Below are positions 1-10,784 of a stretch of 64,000 nucleotides of DNA, in pieces. Source of the DNA: Allomyces arbusculus (lineage: Eukaryota > Blastocladiomycota > Blastocladiomycetes > Blastocladiales > Blastocladiaceae); NCBI GenBank assembly GCA_027604705.1, contig JADHYV010000007.1, positions 1 through 64,000 on the forward strand, written 5' to 3'. The notes under the pieces are model-generated. The model had not been told where the DNA came from. It was given only the letters and a program-made list of their open reading frames with translations, and did no database searches. Made by a program: the position numbers and the translations under genes. Positions within the stretch are counted from its first letter, which is position 1. Every line of letters begins with the position of its first letter.

Positions 1-2978
1 TTGGGCAGGTCGCTCATCTGCTGGACGAGGTCGGCCGTCGTGGCCGCGGTCGCGGTCGGCACCGCGGCGGGTGGAGATGGCACGGGACCGAGGGACGAGA
101 GCGACGGGACCATGCAGGGCGGAGTGACGACGGTCAGGCTCGTGGCTCCACTCCCGCTCGCACTGGCCGCCGCCGCCGCCGCCGCCGGCTCAACTAAGTC
201 GGACGTCTGCGTGCGATCCGCGACTGGCGTCCCCGGTGCCTCTGCCGTTTCCGTCGTCGCTGTCTCCACCTCGGCCGATGGTGACGGAGGCACGGGCCGG
301 TACCGCGCGAGCCCCATGGACATTTCGCGTGCGACGAGCGACGGCCTATACTCGTGCGTCGACCGTGTCGAGATCGAATGAGGGCGACCACTTGCTGCTC
401 CCGCGGTCGGCACCGCTCCCGGCGAGGCGGGCGGCGTCGACTCGTCGTAGGCAGTGGGCGTGCACCGCTGTGTCCCTTCGCCCGTGAGAGGCGCCGTCCC
501 GGACCCGGGCGTGCCGGCGCCCACGGGCGGGCTCGCCGTAATACTGCGCACGTTCCGCGGCTCGCCCCACAGCAGACTAAACGACTCGGACCGCGTTATC
601 AGCGGCGTCGGTACCGCCTCCATGTCGGACCAGGCCACGCGATCCGGATTCTCGGCCGCCGCCATCGTCGTCGGGTACTCGGACACGGTCGCGAGGGACG
701 GGGTACTGCGTGAGGTCCACGGTGGCGTGTGCGTGACCGCCGCGGACCCGGCGCGCGCGAGCGGCAAACTGCCCACGGGTCCACTGACACTCGCCGAAGG
801 CAAGCCCGACACGATCGCCGCGTGCCGAATAATCGTCGCCTGCCTTAACTGCTGCGAGAGCTGGTAGAGCGCCTGCACGAGTTTCGACGCGTCGAGCGGC
901 GGTTTCACGACGTGCAGAATGATCGACTGCTCCCCAGCGCGGTGCACCTGGAGGACCATCGGATCGGGACCGGCGGTGGCAGGGCCGCCCGCAATCCCGC
1001 TCAGTTTCCGCGTCGCGGGCGGCGGGGACGATGGGCCCGACGCGCAGCTGTTTGCGAGAATCGACGGCGAGACATTGGTCGGCGTTGCCACCCCGCCCCA
1101 CCCCGAGCCGGTCGATGTCGATCCGGAACTGCTGCTGCGCGAGCGCGGCGTCGACGCCGGCGGCGTGCACAGCTGCTGCCCCTGCTGCTCGGCCGCGGCG
1201 CGACCGGGCAACGGCACTTCCTCGGCGCCCAACGTGACGCGCAACCACTTGACCAGCGCAGGAATCTCCGACTCCTCGACAATGCCCAACAGCCCAATCG
1301 GGTCGCGGCGCGGAATGCGCGCGAGCGTCTGATAAAAGATCTTGAATGTGCCAAGCGGCATTTCCACGACGTTGAGCGGGGGCAAGTGTGAGAAATCGGT
1401 CGTCGGATGCACGACGATCCCGAGCGAGGGCATGGCGCGGTCCGGCAGGTCGAGCGGGAAGCACCCGACGAGCTGGCCGCGCAACGAGTGCGAGAAAATA
1501 ACAAAGTCCTCGTGGTCCTTGGGCGGCGAGGTGCCGCGGACGGGGATCGTCAGTTCGAGCACCGATGCGTCGGCGTCGCGCAGGTGCCGGAAACTGAACT
1601 GCGTGCGCGCGTGGGTCGAGTAGCCGGTCATCGTCGTGGCGCGCGGCTTCTGTGGGGTTGCGGTGGGCGTCGGCGACGGGGTCGCGAAAGGCGGGCCGAG
1701 ATTGGTGCCACTGCCCTTGTCGTCGTTGTCGTCGCCCCAGTCGTAGGTGTGTTCGGGCCCGACAATTTCCACCAAGTGATCGAAGACGGTCACGTCCTCG
1801 ACGTCGTCGATGCGCAATGCGATCACGCACGTCGTGGCCGCGCGCCGGTTCCCAGACCCGACCGGCGCGTGCGCAGCAAGTGACAGCTCAATCGTGCTGT
1901 CAGGCGCGGTGTTGGCGACACAGAGGCCCGCGAGCAGCAGAAGGCGCCACGAGACGTCGAGCAGCGGCGCGCGCACAAAGCAGAAGGGCACCGAGCACTT
2001 GACGTGCACTTGAATGTCGCGCGCCTCGCAGGCATTATAAATCAGGTCGCCCGTCAGCGACACGAGGTGGGCCAGGTCGAACGTGGCCATGGCGGTGCGG
2101 TCGACGCGCGGGAGGGCGGCCGCGGCCGCGGTCAGCAGCGACGACGAGGATCCAGCCGACGCGGGCGACGTGGATTCGGTCGAGCTGGTGTCACTGTTGG
2201 CGGACGACAATGCGTGGTGCGGCGGTGCCGTCTCCGTCGAGGGGCCGACGGTGCCGAGGAGGGGCGGCGACACGTCGTGCAGGCGCCGGGGCGTGGTCGA
2301 CGGGGAGACGGCGCCCGTCGGGGTGACGATGGTGGCCGCTCCCGCGGGGCGGATCACATGGGCCAGGTACTGGCTGACCGCGTGCACCGACGTGTTGGCC
2401 AACGAGTGGAGCACCGCGTTGTGGTTGGTCAAGGGGGGCGGTGGTGACGGCGGCAACCCTCCCAAATCGGTGTCGCTCGAATCAGGATCATCGAGCGGCA
2501 GCGAGATGTCAAGTGGATGCAGATGCGGATCGGGTCCCAGATCTGGATCCTCGTCCCCAGATCCGTGGTCGTGGCCGCTGTTGGCATATGGCACTATCCC
2601 GCTCGCGCGGGCGATGGCCGCGTGCGCAAGCAGCGATGACGGCACGACGGCTTCAATGACGGTCGTCGACAGGTGCAGCGCATCGACGAGCCGCACTTGC
2701 AGCGGGCGCACGACGCGCCACGAGGCCTCGGCCGCGTCAACGGCATTCAGCAGGTGCTCGAGCCGCGTCAGCGTTTCGCGCAGAAACGCTGTCGCCAGCG
2801 CCATTTCCGCGGGCCACATGGCCAGCCGCGGCTGCGGCGGTGTCATCGGCACAGCCGGCAGAAGCGGTGGCAGCGGCGGGAGCATGAGCGACGCGAGCGG
2901 CGGTGCCGGGTGCGGCGCGGAGTCGGGGTGTCTGGTGGGAGCGGGGTCGCCTCCGAGCAGCGGTGCGCTGTCGGCCAT
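1..2978 (-). CDS. Putative Ssk1-like two-component response regulator, N-terminal part (runs off the left edge)
   Basis: One frame stays open from an ATG at 2978 (good context, ATGGCC) to the left edge, giving about 990 residues and no stop, so the C-terminus lies outside. The start and the last 300 residues are low-complexity Pro/Ser/Ala. The middle has hydrophobic, conserved-looking stretches: a segment near 2090-1750 (GDLIYNACEARDIQVHV, then RLLLLAGLCVANTAPDSTIEL) shaped like a degenerate histidine-kinase ATPase fold, and one near 1590-1230 (FKIFYQTLARIPRRDP). As I recall, fungal Ssk1/Mcs4 regulators have such a region before a C-terminal receiver domain, which here would lie beyond base 1. 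The pattern also resembles the ATPase remnant of the histidine kinase at 16169-18647. I see no receiver domain, so the name is an inference; another large scaffold protein is possible. Confidence 0.4.
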   Translation of the reverse strand, partial: MADSAPLLGGDPAPTRHPDSAPHPAPPLASLMLPPLPPLLPAVPMTPPQPRLAMWPAEMALATAFLRETLTRLEHLLNAVDAAEASWRVVRPLQVRLVDALHLSTTVIEAVVPSSLLAHAAIARASGIVPYANSGHDHGSGDEDPDLGPDPHLHPLDISLPLDDPDSSDTDLGGLPPSPPPPLTNHNAVLHSLANTSVHAVSQYLAHVIRPAGAATIVTPTGAVSPSTTPRRLHDVSPPLLGTVGPSTETAPPHHALSSANSDTSSTESTSPASAGSSSSLLTAAAAALPRVDRTAMATFDLAHLVSLTGDLIYNACEARDIQVHVKCSVPFCFVRAPLLDVSWRLLLLAGLCVANTAPDSTIELSLAAHAPVGSGNRRAATTCVIALRIDDVEDVTVFDHLVEIVGPEHTYDWGDDNDDKGSGTNLGPPFATPSPTPTATPQKPRATTMTGYSTHARTQFSFRHLRDADASVLELTIPVRGTSPPKDHEDFVIFSHSLRGQLVGCFPLDLPDRAMPSLGIVVHPTTDFSHLPPLNVVEMPLGTFKIFYQTLARIPRRDPIGLLGIVEESEIPALVKWLRVTLGAEEVPLPGRAAAEQQGQQLCTPPASTPRSRSSSSGSTSTGSGWGGVATPTNVSPSILANSCASGPSSPPPATRKLSGIAGGPATAGPDPMVLQVHRAGEQSIILHVVKPPLDASKLVQALYQLSQQLRQATIIRHAAIVSGLPSASVSGPVGSLPLARAGSAAVTHTPPWTSRSTPSLATVSEYPTTMAAAENPDRVAWSDMEAVPTPLITRSESFSLLWGEPRNVRSITASPPVGAGTPGSGTAPLTGEGTQRCTPTAYDESTPPASPGAVPTAGAASGRPHSISTRSTHEYRPSLVAREMSMGLARYRPVPPSPSAEVETATTETAEAPGTPVADRTQTSDLVEPAAAAAAASASGSGATSLTVVTPPCMVPSLSSLGPVPSPPAAVPTATAATTADLVQQMSDLP

Positions 2979-3762
2979 AATGGCAATGTTGGCGGTGCGG
3001 GTCAGGCGCAGATGCGGTGATGAGCGCGAGCGCGATGTCGGCGGTATCGGCGGTGTCGGCGGCGACGGCGGCGACGGCGAGCAGCAGCGGGGGGAGCGAA
3101 GACGGTCGCGGCGAGCGTGTCGCGACAGCACGACATGATGGCGTGCGCAACGCGTGGTTCTGCCCGGACATGCGACGGTCGCTGGTGCGCCCGATCCGGG
3201 GCACCCAACCGCGGGCCTTTGCCCTCGCGCGTCGCATCGAATCGGGCGCCATGTCTCGCCGCGGCGCAGCGCGCAACGCACCGGCCGTCTTGGCATCACG
3301 CCGCCGATCAGATGAACCGGGTCGAGATTGGCGCTTCTCCCGCAACCCGCAAGCCCAACCGGTCAGGAGAGCGATCGAGCAGGCTCGGCACAGCGGAGCG
3401 GCCACGGGCAGAGCCGAGGCCGCAGTGATTCGATTCGACCGGCGGGCCGTGCAGCAACAGCATCAGCCACGCGACCTGGCCAGCGAAACTACGAGCATTA
3501 CCCACAACAGATCAGAGAGCGCAACACACAAACGGCGGCGCGGTCCACGGCGCTTCTCATTTCATAACCCTCTAATACAAAACACAGCATCGCACAGTCA
3601 GGTCAAATCGGAATCGCAGCAGCAGCAACGGTACGAATGGCAAGCGCAAAAACAAGACCCACTTCACTCACCCACCGAGCAGGGCGCCAACAACAAAAGA
3701 CACATGCAAACACAAAAACAGCACGGCTTTCCCTTCCCCTCCCCTTGTCTCTCCACCCAACG
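2979..3762. other. Intergenic spacer between two minus-strand genes
   Basis: This holds the 5' flank of the putative regulator and the 3' flank of the kinase. A long plus-strand open frame here (3017-3919) is Arg/Ser/Gln-rich without domain character and overlaps the kinase end, so I do not call it. I see no repeat or RNA gene. Confidence 0.5.
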
Positions 3763-6700
3763 TTACACCGCCTCATCCAGCAAATCGTCGCCGTGCAACA
3801 GCGTCAAACTCGCAAACGCCGCAAACGGGTCCTCCCCGGCCTCGGCCGACTTAGCCGCGGCGCGCGCATGCACGCGGTCGGCCGTCATCGCGGCCACCGC
3901 CGCTGCCGACGGCAACTGATGCTGTTGCTGGTGCTGCGGCGACGTTGCTGCGGCCGGTGCCGCGGCCGCGGTGGGCTGCGGCGTGACCGTCCAGTTGCGC
4001 GGCAGCGTCCGCGCCTCCTCCACCATCTTCTCCTGCTCGCCGCCCTTCTCCCCGGCGGCAGTCGACGTGCGCGGGGACTCCGCAGGCGACGACGGTGCCG
4101 ACGCCGCGTTATTGCTCGCCGACGGCGCGAGCCGGCCGACATGCGCGGCGGCCGCGGCGGCACGCGCCGCGTTCTTGACGGACCGCAACAGACTCGCGAG
4201 CCGGCTCGGCGCGCGGTTCAGCGACGACACCGGCTTGGTCTTGGAGGGGACCGCATCGGCCTCAGACTTGGTCCCGACCACGACCGTGGGCTTCGCGACG
4301 CGCGCAGCGATCGGGGTCGAGACGCGCATTCCGCCGTTGGAGGAACTCGTGCGCGACTTGCGTGCCGCGGGGGAACCCGATCGGCGCCTCGGCGCGTCCG
4401 CAGCGGGAGTAGGGAACCCCCGCGTGTCGGTGGGTGCGAGCGGTGGGGCGAACGTGGACGACCGCGGTTCGGTCGTCTTGGCCGTACGGCCCTCTTCCTC
4501 GACGACAATCGCGGCCTCGACAGCAGCCGCCGACGCGGCGAGTGCAGCGAGCGCTTCGGGTTCCGGGTCCGCGGCAGCGGCCAGGGGCGCGGCCACCACA
4601 TCCTCGTCGTCGTTCAACGGCATCGCGTCCACGGTCGGCGTTTCCGCCGCCTCCGCCTCTGCCTCTACCTCTGCAGCTGCGGCCGCTTCCGCCTCGGCCT
4701 TGGCGGCCGCCCTCGCCTCGCTCTCCGCTGCCGCTTCGGCATCTAGACGCTCCTGGGACGGCATGACTTCGACGACCCCCATCCACTTATCCTTGCCCGG
4801 TACCAACGGCGGCGTCATATTGCGCAATAGCGGCCACGCGATCGGCTTGAACCACGCGTGCGACTTGATTTCCATGGCGCCGTGCCGAAACCCGAGCCGT
4901 TTCGTCTCGTTCTTGGCCAACAGCCGGCGCATCAACCCCTTGGCCGCATTCGACACGGGTGGCGTCGTGGCCGTAATCGGGAACTCGACTTCCTGCTGCA
5001 AAATGTTCGTGAACGTCGCGTTGCGGTTCTTGCCCTTGAACGGTGTGCGCCCGTAGAGCAGTTCGTAGGCGAGCACGCCCACGGTCCACCAGTCGACGGC
5101 GGCCGTGTGCCCGGCGCCCTCGATGATTTCGGGCGCCAGATACTCTTCGGTCCCAACAAACGACGAGCACCGGTACCCGCGGACGAACGTGTCTGTGTCA
5201 GGTTGCTCGGCGGGGGTCGCGGCGACCCAGCTGCCGAGGAGAGAGCGGCGATGGTGCTGCGTGGTCAGGGTCGGCGTGGGTGGAGGCGCGGAGGAGCTGG
5301 ATTGGTAGACGCCGTCGACAGCCTTCTTGGACAAGTCGAAGTCGGTCAGCTTGATGTGGCCGCTCGCGTGCAAGAGAATGTTTTCTAAAGGACGAGCCGC
5401 AGGTCAGAGAGGATCACGCGGCAGGGGCAGAAAATCGGGCGGAAGAGACAGAGAATTGTGCGGAAGAAAGCGAGATTCGTAGGAGTGACAGAAAGAGTGG
5501 GTTGCGCGGAAAGAAATTCAGGAAGAACTTACCGGGCTTGAGGTCGCGGTAAATGTACCCGTTCATGTGCAGGTACTCGAGCGCGAGCACAACCTCGGCA
5601 ACGTAGAACCGCACCTCGTCCTCGCGCAGGCACCGGCCGGGTCGCGACTGCAAAGCGCGGAAAAATTCGCCACCGACGCAGTACTCGAGGCAAAAGTAAA
5701 TATTGCGCGCGGTCTGGAAACTGTGGTACATCGTGACGAGGAACGGGTGGTTCGAGGCCGACTAGTTTCAAGGTTGTCAGATTGGGTGGGAACAAACGGG
5801 CGTAATGGGTTCAATGCAACAGAGAGCGTACCAGGATCTCGTGCTCGGTCAGAACGCGCTGCACTTTCCGCCGCTTGAGCATTTCCGCCTTGGACAGGAC
5901 TAAGAACAGGAGATGCGATGAACTCGAGTTAGATAATCCGCAATTTCGATCTCCACTCCGATCCGGCACTCCCAGAATGTCACTCCGCACCAGGAACTGG
6001 TCATACCGCAGCCCAGGGCTACCGCGAAATAAGTACGTTCCTTTCATCGCATACAGGGTCCTCGAGCCCTTACGGCGAACGAGGTAAACTTTCCCGACGT
6101 CGCCCTTGCCGAGCAGGCGGATCTTGACGAAGTGTTCTGGCCCAACCACACTCGGCGAAATCTTGCGGACCGACGCGTTGGAATAGCTCGGACGCATCCG
6201 GAAAAAGTAATCCGGCACACCTGGGACCGGCGACGAGGGTGCGGGAGCAAACGCGCGCGGCACGCCCGTGGGCAACGAGTACCGGTCCCCCGGCACGTGC
6301 GCCGATCGCGACCGGAAAAGGCGCGCCGCGGATCCTGGATCGTCATCGTCGTCGGTCCTGGGCAAAGGCAGCGGATCGATAAGCGGCGAGACAGATTCCG
6401 GGTGCGACGCGACCGGTGGCGGCAACGATCGACGCCATGCAGCGGGGCCCGGTTGTGGTGGAGAGAATGGCGCCAGAAGACGCGAGTGTCGTGGGGCAGT
6501 TGGGGTTGCAGAGGACGCGGGCGAAACGGGACGGTCGGCATGGTCGCTGGCGTCTGGTTGGCCGGTCGGCGCGCAGACTTGCAGCGTCGGCGTGGGAGGC
6601 GGGTCGTTGGTCGTGGGACTTGCAGGTGACTGCTGCGCGTGCGCGCGCGGCAACGTTGTGAGCGCGGCAACGGTCAACGACGGCGCAAATCCAGGTAAGG

Positions 6701-7127
6701 GCGGATGGGACGCTGCGTCGGCAGCGGTGGCGGGTGTGGTCGAGATGGACGACTCGGAGGTCGACAGCGACATGGTCGGGTGGTGAGCCCGCGACGCGGG
6801 TGCCTGAGCAGGCTTGTTGTCGGGTGAGGGCGTGGGCAGGAAGTGGTCGCGCAGGTAGGCGGTGAAGCGCTTGAGCGACTTGGAGCGAACCGTCGACGAG
6901 TTGGAGTCGCTCGGCGGGCGCGCAGTCGCCGACGCAGGGACGGGAGGCATGTTTTCGGAGGGTGGTGAAGCCGAGGGCGCGGGCGAAGGCGGGTGGTGGT
7001 CGGGCACGGCGGCGTGCGCTTGCGCAGAGTTGTCGTCGGAGTTTGCGTTGCCTGCGTCGTGCACGACCACGGCAGGAGCGTTGGCAGCACGGTCGTCGGG
7101 CTCGGCAGCGTGCGCGGCGTGGTCCAT
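3763..7127 (-). CDS. AGC-family protein kinase of the Fpk1/Kin82/Nrc2 type
   Basis: Four exons (7127-6041, 5899-5832, 5761-5533, 5384-3763) give 1001 residues. About 330 disordered Ser/Pro residues precede the kinase domain. Visible motifs are GKGDVGKV (glycine loop), YAMKV with the catalytic lysine (formed across intron 1), [17 protein letters not shown] (DFD in place of DFG, usual for this family) and [12 protein letters not shown] with the activation-loop threonine. [20 protein letters not shown] and [11 protein letters not shown] match Nrc2/Fpk1 closely. Known members phosphorylate aminophospholipid flippases and control membrane asymmetry and polar growth. A 350-residue Ala/Glu-rich tail ends in DPFAAF, possibly a hydrophobic motif. 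I chose the start at 7127 because it sits in a perfect GCCATGG context; an in-frame ATG at 7421 would add basic low-complexity sequence that looks like 5' UTR. Intron 1 appears to start with GA. Confidence 0.9.
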
Positions 7128-7878
7128 GGCGGGCGGCTTGGGCCGCGCTCGTTCGCGGGGCCGAATGCAGCAGGTGGTCAGGGCGGGAGAGGAGGGCGCG
7201 AGGCGGGCGTCGTCGTCGGCCGTGGGCGGCCTCGCGCTGGTGGTGGTGCGTGGTGGTGGTGGTGCGCGCGTGGTCGAGAGCTTACGGCACCCGCGGCGCC
7301 GGCGTGCACGGTGCGCCGCGCATGGGCAACGTTGCAGCCGCAGGCGGCGACTGCCTGCGCTCAGTGATGTGGCGCAGAGCCGCACGCTTCGCTGCCAAAA
7401 TGGCGACTGATATCGCGCCAATTATCGAGAAATAACATCATAAGCCGCTTCCCGGTGGCCGTGGCCGGCTTCCGCTCCTCACAGCCGCACACGCGTCCTC
7501 ACTCGACGGCGCACCAACAGTGTGCTTCTCCTTCATTCTCCTCTCGGCCATCCCCGCCAACACCAATCACCCTGTCGCTCGCCACGCCGCGCTCCAAGAC
7601 TCGCCGCATTCTGCTCCCTGGCCAACCTGCTGCGCGCCCGTGCCGCCGCCGCTACACCGCCGCCAAAACCGACACCACCACCGACCCACCCGGCCGACAA
7701 CGCCAACACGACCTCCACCGTTCAACACCGGCGCCCGCCAACACTATCCAACTGGCCCCCACACGCCCAAATTGCCCGTCATCCCACTATATTTCCAGCA
7801 ACAACGCTCGCCGACCCCCCGCCCCTCTCCAACGCTGCGCTGCCCGTGTGCGCCACAAGACCTGCCGACGCTGCCAAG
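7128..7878. promoter_or_regulatory. Divergent intergenic region between the kinase and DCP2
   Basis: The two start codons face away from each other across 751 bases, so both promoters must lie here. The DCP2 side is C-rich and purine-poor, typical of fungal 5' leaders. I see no clear TATA box. Confidence 0.5.
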
Positions 7879-9745
7879 ATGACCTTCTCCAATCTCTCCC
7901 TCTCCGAAGTCCTCGACGACTTGGGATCCCGATTCATTATCAACGTACCCGACGAGGAACTCGCGTCGATTGAGCGCATCTGCTTCCAAATCGAGCAGGC
8001 GCATTGGTACTACGAGGACTTTGTGCGTGAAGAGAACCCACGCCTGCCCTCTTTCTCGCTCAAGAGCTTTTGCCAACAATATACGTACTGTCCTGCATGG
8101 TCTCGCGCGTTAGCGCTCACGCATTGCGCCGCGAACCGTGGCCTAACCAACTTTCGTTCGTTCCTCGATTTCTCCACTCTTCAAGCACTGCCCGCTGCTG
8201 CACGAATGGGCTGAGGTCCACGAAAAGGCCTTCGACGACTTCATGAAGTACAAGTTCCGCGTGCCCGTCTGTGGCGCCATTGTCATCAACGAGGACCTCG
8301 ATCAGGTCTTGCTCGTCAAGGGCTGGAACTCGCGCAACTGGACGTTTCCGCGCGGCAAGATCAACAAGGGCGAAAAGGAACTCAAGTGCGCCGTGCGCGA
8401 GGTCGGTGGGCGTTGCTCTATGCACTCCTCCCGCCGATTCAGCTAACCGTCGAAACCACTTGCGCAGGTCATGGAGGAAGTCGGCTTTGACGTGACGCCC
8501 TACCTCGTCACGACCAACCACCCGCCATCCAATGCGAGCCTCGACGTCAACGAGCCCGACCACATGGAAATCACCATCAAGGAACAGCGCCTACGGCTGT
8601 ATATCGTCACGGGCGTCCCGACCTCGACGCACTTTGAGACGCGCACGCGCAAGGAAATTTCGCAAATTGGCTGGCATTACCTGTCCGACCTGCCGGGTTT
8701 CTCCACCAAAAAGACGCACCATGATGCCGCCAACTCGACCAAAAAAAAGAACCACTACTACATGCTCGTGCCCTTCATGACGGGCCTGCGTAAGTGGCTC
8801 AACAAGCGCCGCAAACACTTGCGCAAGCGGCCTGTCGTCGACGACTCCGAGTACGACACGGAGCCGCCCGTGCACCGCGCCGCGAGCCCGCCCGCTGCGA
8901 TCGCCGCCGCCGACGCGTCGTTGCAGCTCAAGCAATTGCTCGGGATCGGCGCGCCACGGCCCAGCTCGCCGCGCGACTCGACGGCGACCCCGCCACCCCC
9001 GGCTGCGCCTGCCGCGATCTCCGCGCACGCCGCGTCCATGGATCTCAAGGGTCTGCTCGGCATCGGGGTCGGTGCGCGCGCGGCCACGCCCGCGACCGCA
9101 GCGGACACGCTCCCGACCCCGCCTCGGCCCGTCGATGGCGGGTACTCGAGCAGCGGCACTGCCAGTGGGCGCAGCGCGCACGCGTCGCCGAGCCCGGCGC
9201 CGCTGCTGCCGCCCGGGATCGCGCACCCAGCCGCGGTGGCCATGGCCGACCCGCTCGAGCCGCCGTACCTCCCGCATCCCGCGCACGCGCATGCACATCC
9301 GTTTACGTATTTCCCGGGATTCGCGCCGGCGCCGCTCGCGACCCCGGCCATGTCACCGACCGCGGGCGTGCTGCGGCCGCCGATGGGCGTGCCGCACGCG
9401 GCGGTGCCTTTCCTGCCGCCGTCGACCATGGCGGCTGTAGCGCCAGGGGTGGTGGTCTCGCGGGTTCCGTCGCCTGTGGCGATCAAGCCGCTTGCGTCGC
9501 CCGTGATGCCGCGGACCACCGCCGCGGCGCCGGCGCCGGCACCGACGTCGACCAAGGCCCGTGGGTTGCTGGAATTGATCAATTTCGGAACGACGACGGC
9601 CAAGCCCGCGCCAGTGGGGAAATCAAGTCCGGCCGTTTCGGACGGTGGCACGCCGAGGTCGAAACCAGCGGCCGACGCGGCGGCTGCGCACCCGTGGCTC
9701 GGGTTCCAGTTTGACCGTGCGCGGCTCGTGTCGTGTTTTGATTAG
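7879..9745 (+). CDS. DCP2: mRNA-decapping enzyme Dcp2 (Nudix hydrolase)
   Basis: Three exons (7879-8080, 8178-8401, 8468-9745) give 567 residues. The N-terminal regulatory domain reads SRFIINVPDEELASIERICF then QIEQAHWYYEDFV, as in yeast Dcp2, and is followed by FKHCPLLHEW. The complete Nudix box (G-x5-E-x7-REVMEEVG) starts near residue 127. Dcp2 removes the 5' cap from mRNA in the cytoplasm to commit it to 5'-to-3' decay. The long disordered tail carries LQLKQLLGIG, MDLKGLLGIG and GLLELINFG, which look like the helical leucine-rich motifs that bind Edc3. Exon 1 to exon 2 keeps the family spacing only if the intron runs from ATACGT to CCAC (8081-8177), an AT-AC intron; the second intron is GT-AG. 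The start is the ATG just before TFSNLSLSEVL, the usual N-terminus. Confidence 0.95.
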
Positions 9746-10784
9746 AGCGGTCGAGCCGAGCTGATTTGAGCTCATGGGCTGTTGCGTTAGTCGTCTATTT
9801 TCCAGCAAGGAGATTGATCGACGGCGGCATTGTCTCCCCTCCGCGTTCTCATCCCGCTTCGCCTGCCCTGCGGGTAGCGCTTCTGCACCCTCCATCCCTG
9901 CCTCCCTCCCTTCTCTTCAGCGAGGGCAGTGTGCCTCTGCACGCGTCTTGTATAAACGTGGAATAAAGAGGAAACCTGTTCTTGCGCATTCCCAAACGTT
10001 TCCACCCTGAGACTCGCCGCGTTGCGCTCGCTCGCTCGACATTTGGCGCCTGCGGCATCAGCAGGACGCTTTCTGAAACGGTTTCGATGGGCGACGACGG
10101 TCGCGCACGACTCCAGACGAGAAGGGAAAAATGAGAGGAAATGAGATGCGAATGGCGCAACGGCGCGGACACCGGCAAAGGCAAACGCGCAGCGCCGATT
10201 GTTCCTCGCAAAAGAGCCGTGAGACCCGAGATGTTGCCACATGATGGTATCAGCTGGGTGCGCACATCATGGCGTCGTTGCCCAACCACTCATGCCCTTA
10301 GGTGGATGACTTTCGCAAATGACTGTCGTTGCGCTGCTGACCGACGGGTCGGCGGGCTTGCCATGCCCGAGAAAATTAGGTCGTCGTCACCCCTGGCCGT
10401 AGAAAAGGACCACGCCGCCGCGCTCGTCGGAGATCTGCTCCTGCTCTCTCGATTCGTCCGAGTTCGGTCAAGCTCTCGTTGCTGTGGTCATCGTCGTGTC
10501 CCTCTAGTCCGCGCCGCGCCATCACCCTGCCCCGCTTCCACCCTGCGCCGCGCGACCTGCCAGCGCCCCCATCTGCGGCCCGCTGCCGTTACCGCTGTCG
10601 CCGTCGTCGTAGAATCCCACCTGCTGCCGTTGCCCGTGGCCGCCAACGAACCCCTGTCGCGCAACGACGCTTCGTCTCTCTGTCTCCCAAAGGCCCAAGC
10701 CCAAGCACACACGCATCTCGTCCCTTCCAAGATTGCATCCCTCCACGCCATTCTTCTCTCTTTCCCATTTTCCCCAATTGCTCC
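9746..10784. other. Intergenic spacer, DCP2 3' flank and fungalysin 5' flank
   Basis: An AATAAA at 9962-9967, about 220 bases past the DCP2 stop, could be its polyadenylation signal. The 350 bases before 10785 are pyrimidine-rich, as expected of a fungal leader. Nothing else recognisable. Confidence 0.45.

Noticed and set aside
577-1830. A 417-residue Arg-rich minus-strand frame
   Set aside because: It overlaps the putative regulator in another frame, is almost entirely Arg/Ala/Asp/Gly, and lacks the hydrophobic blocks seen in the chosen frame.
3017-3919. A 300-residue plus-strand frame
   Set aside because: Low-complexity Arg/Ser/Gln sequence without domains, overlapping the kinase end and a spacer.
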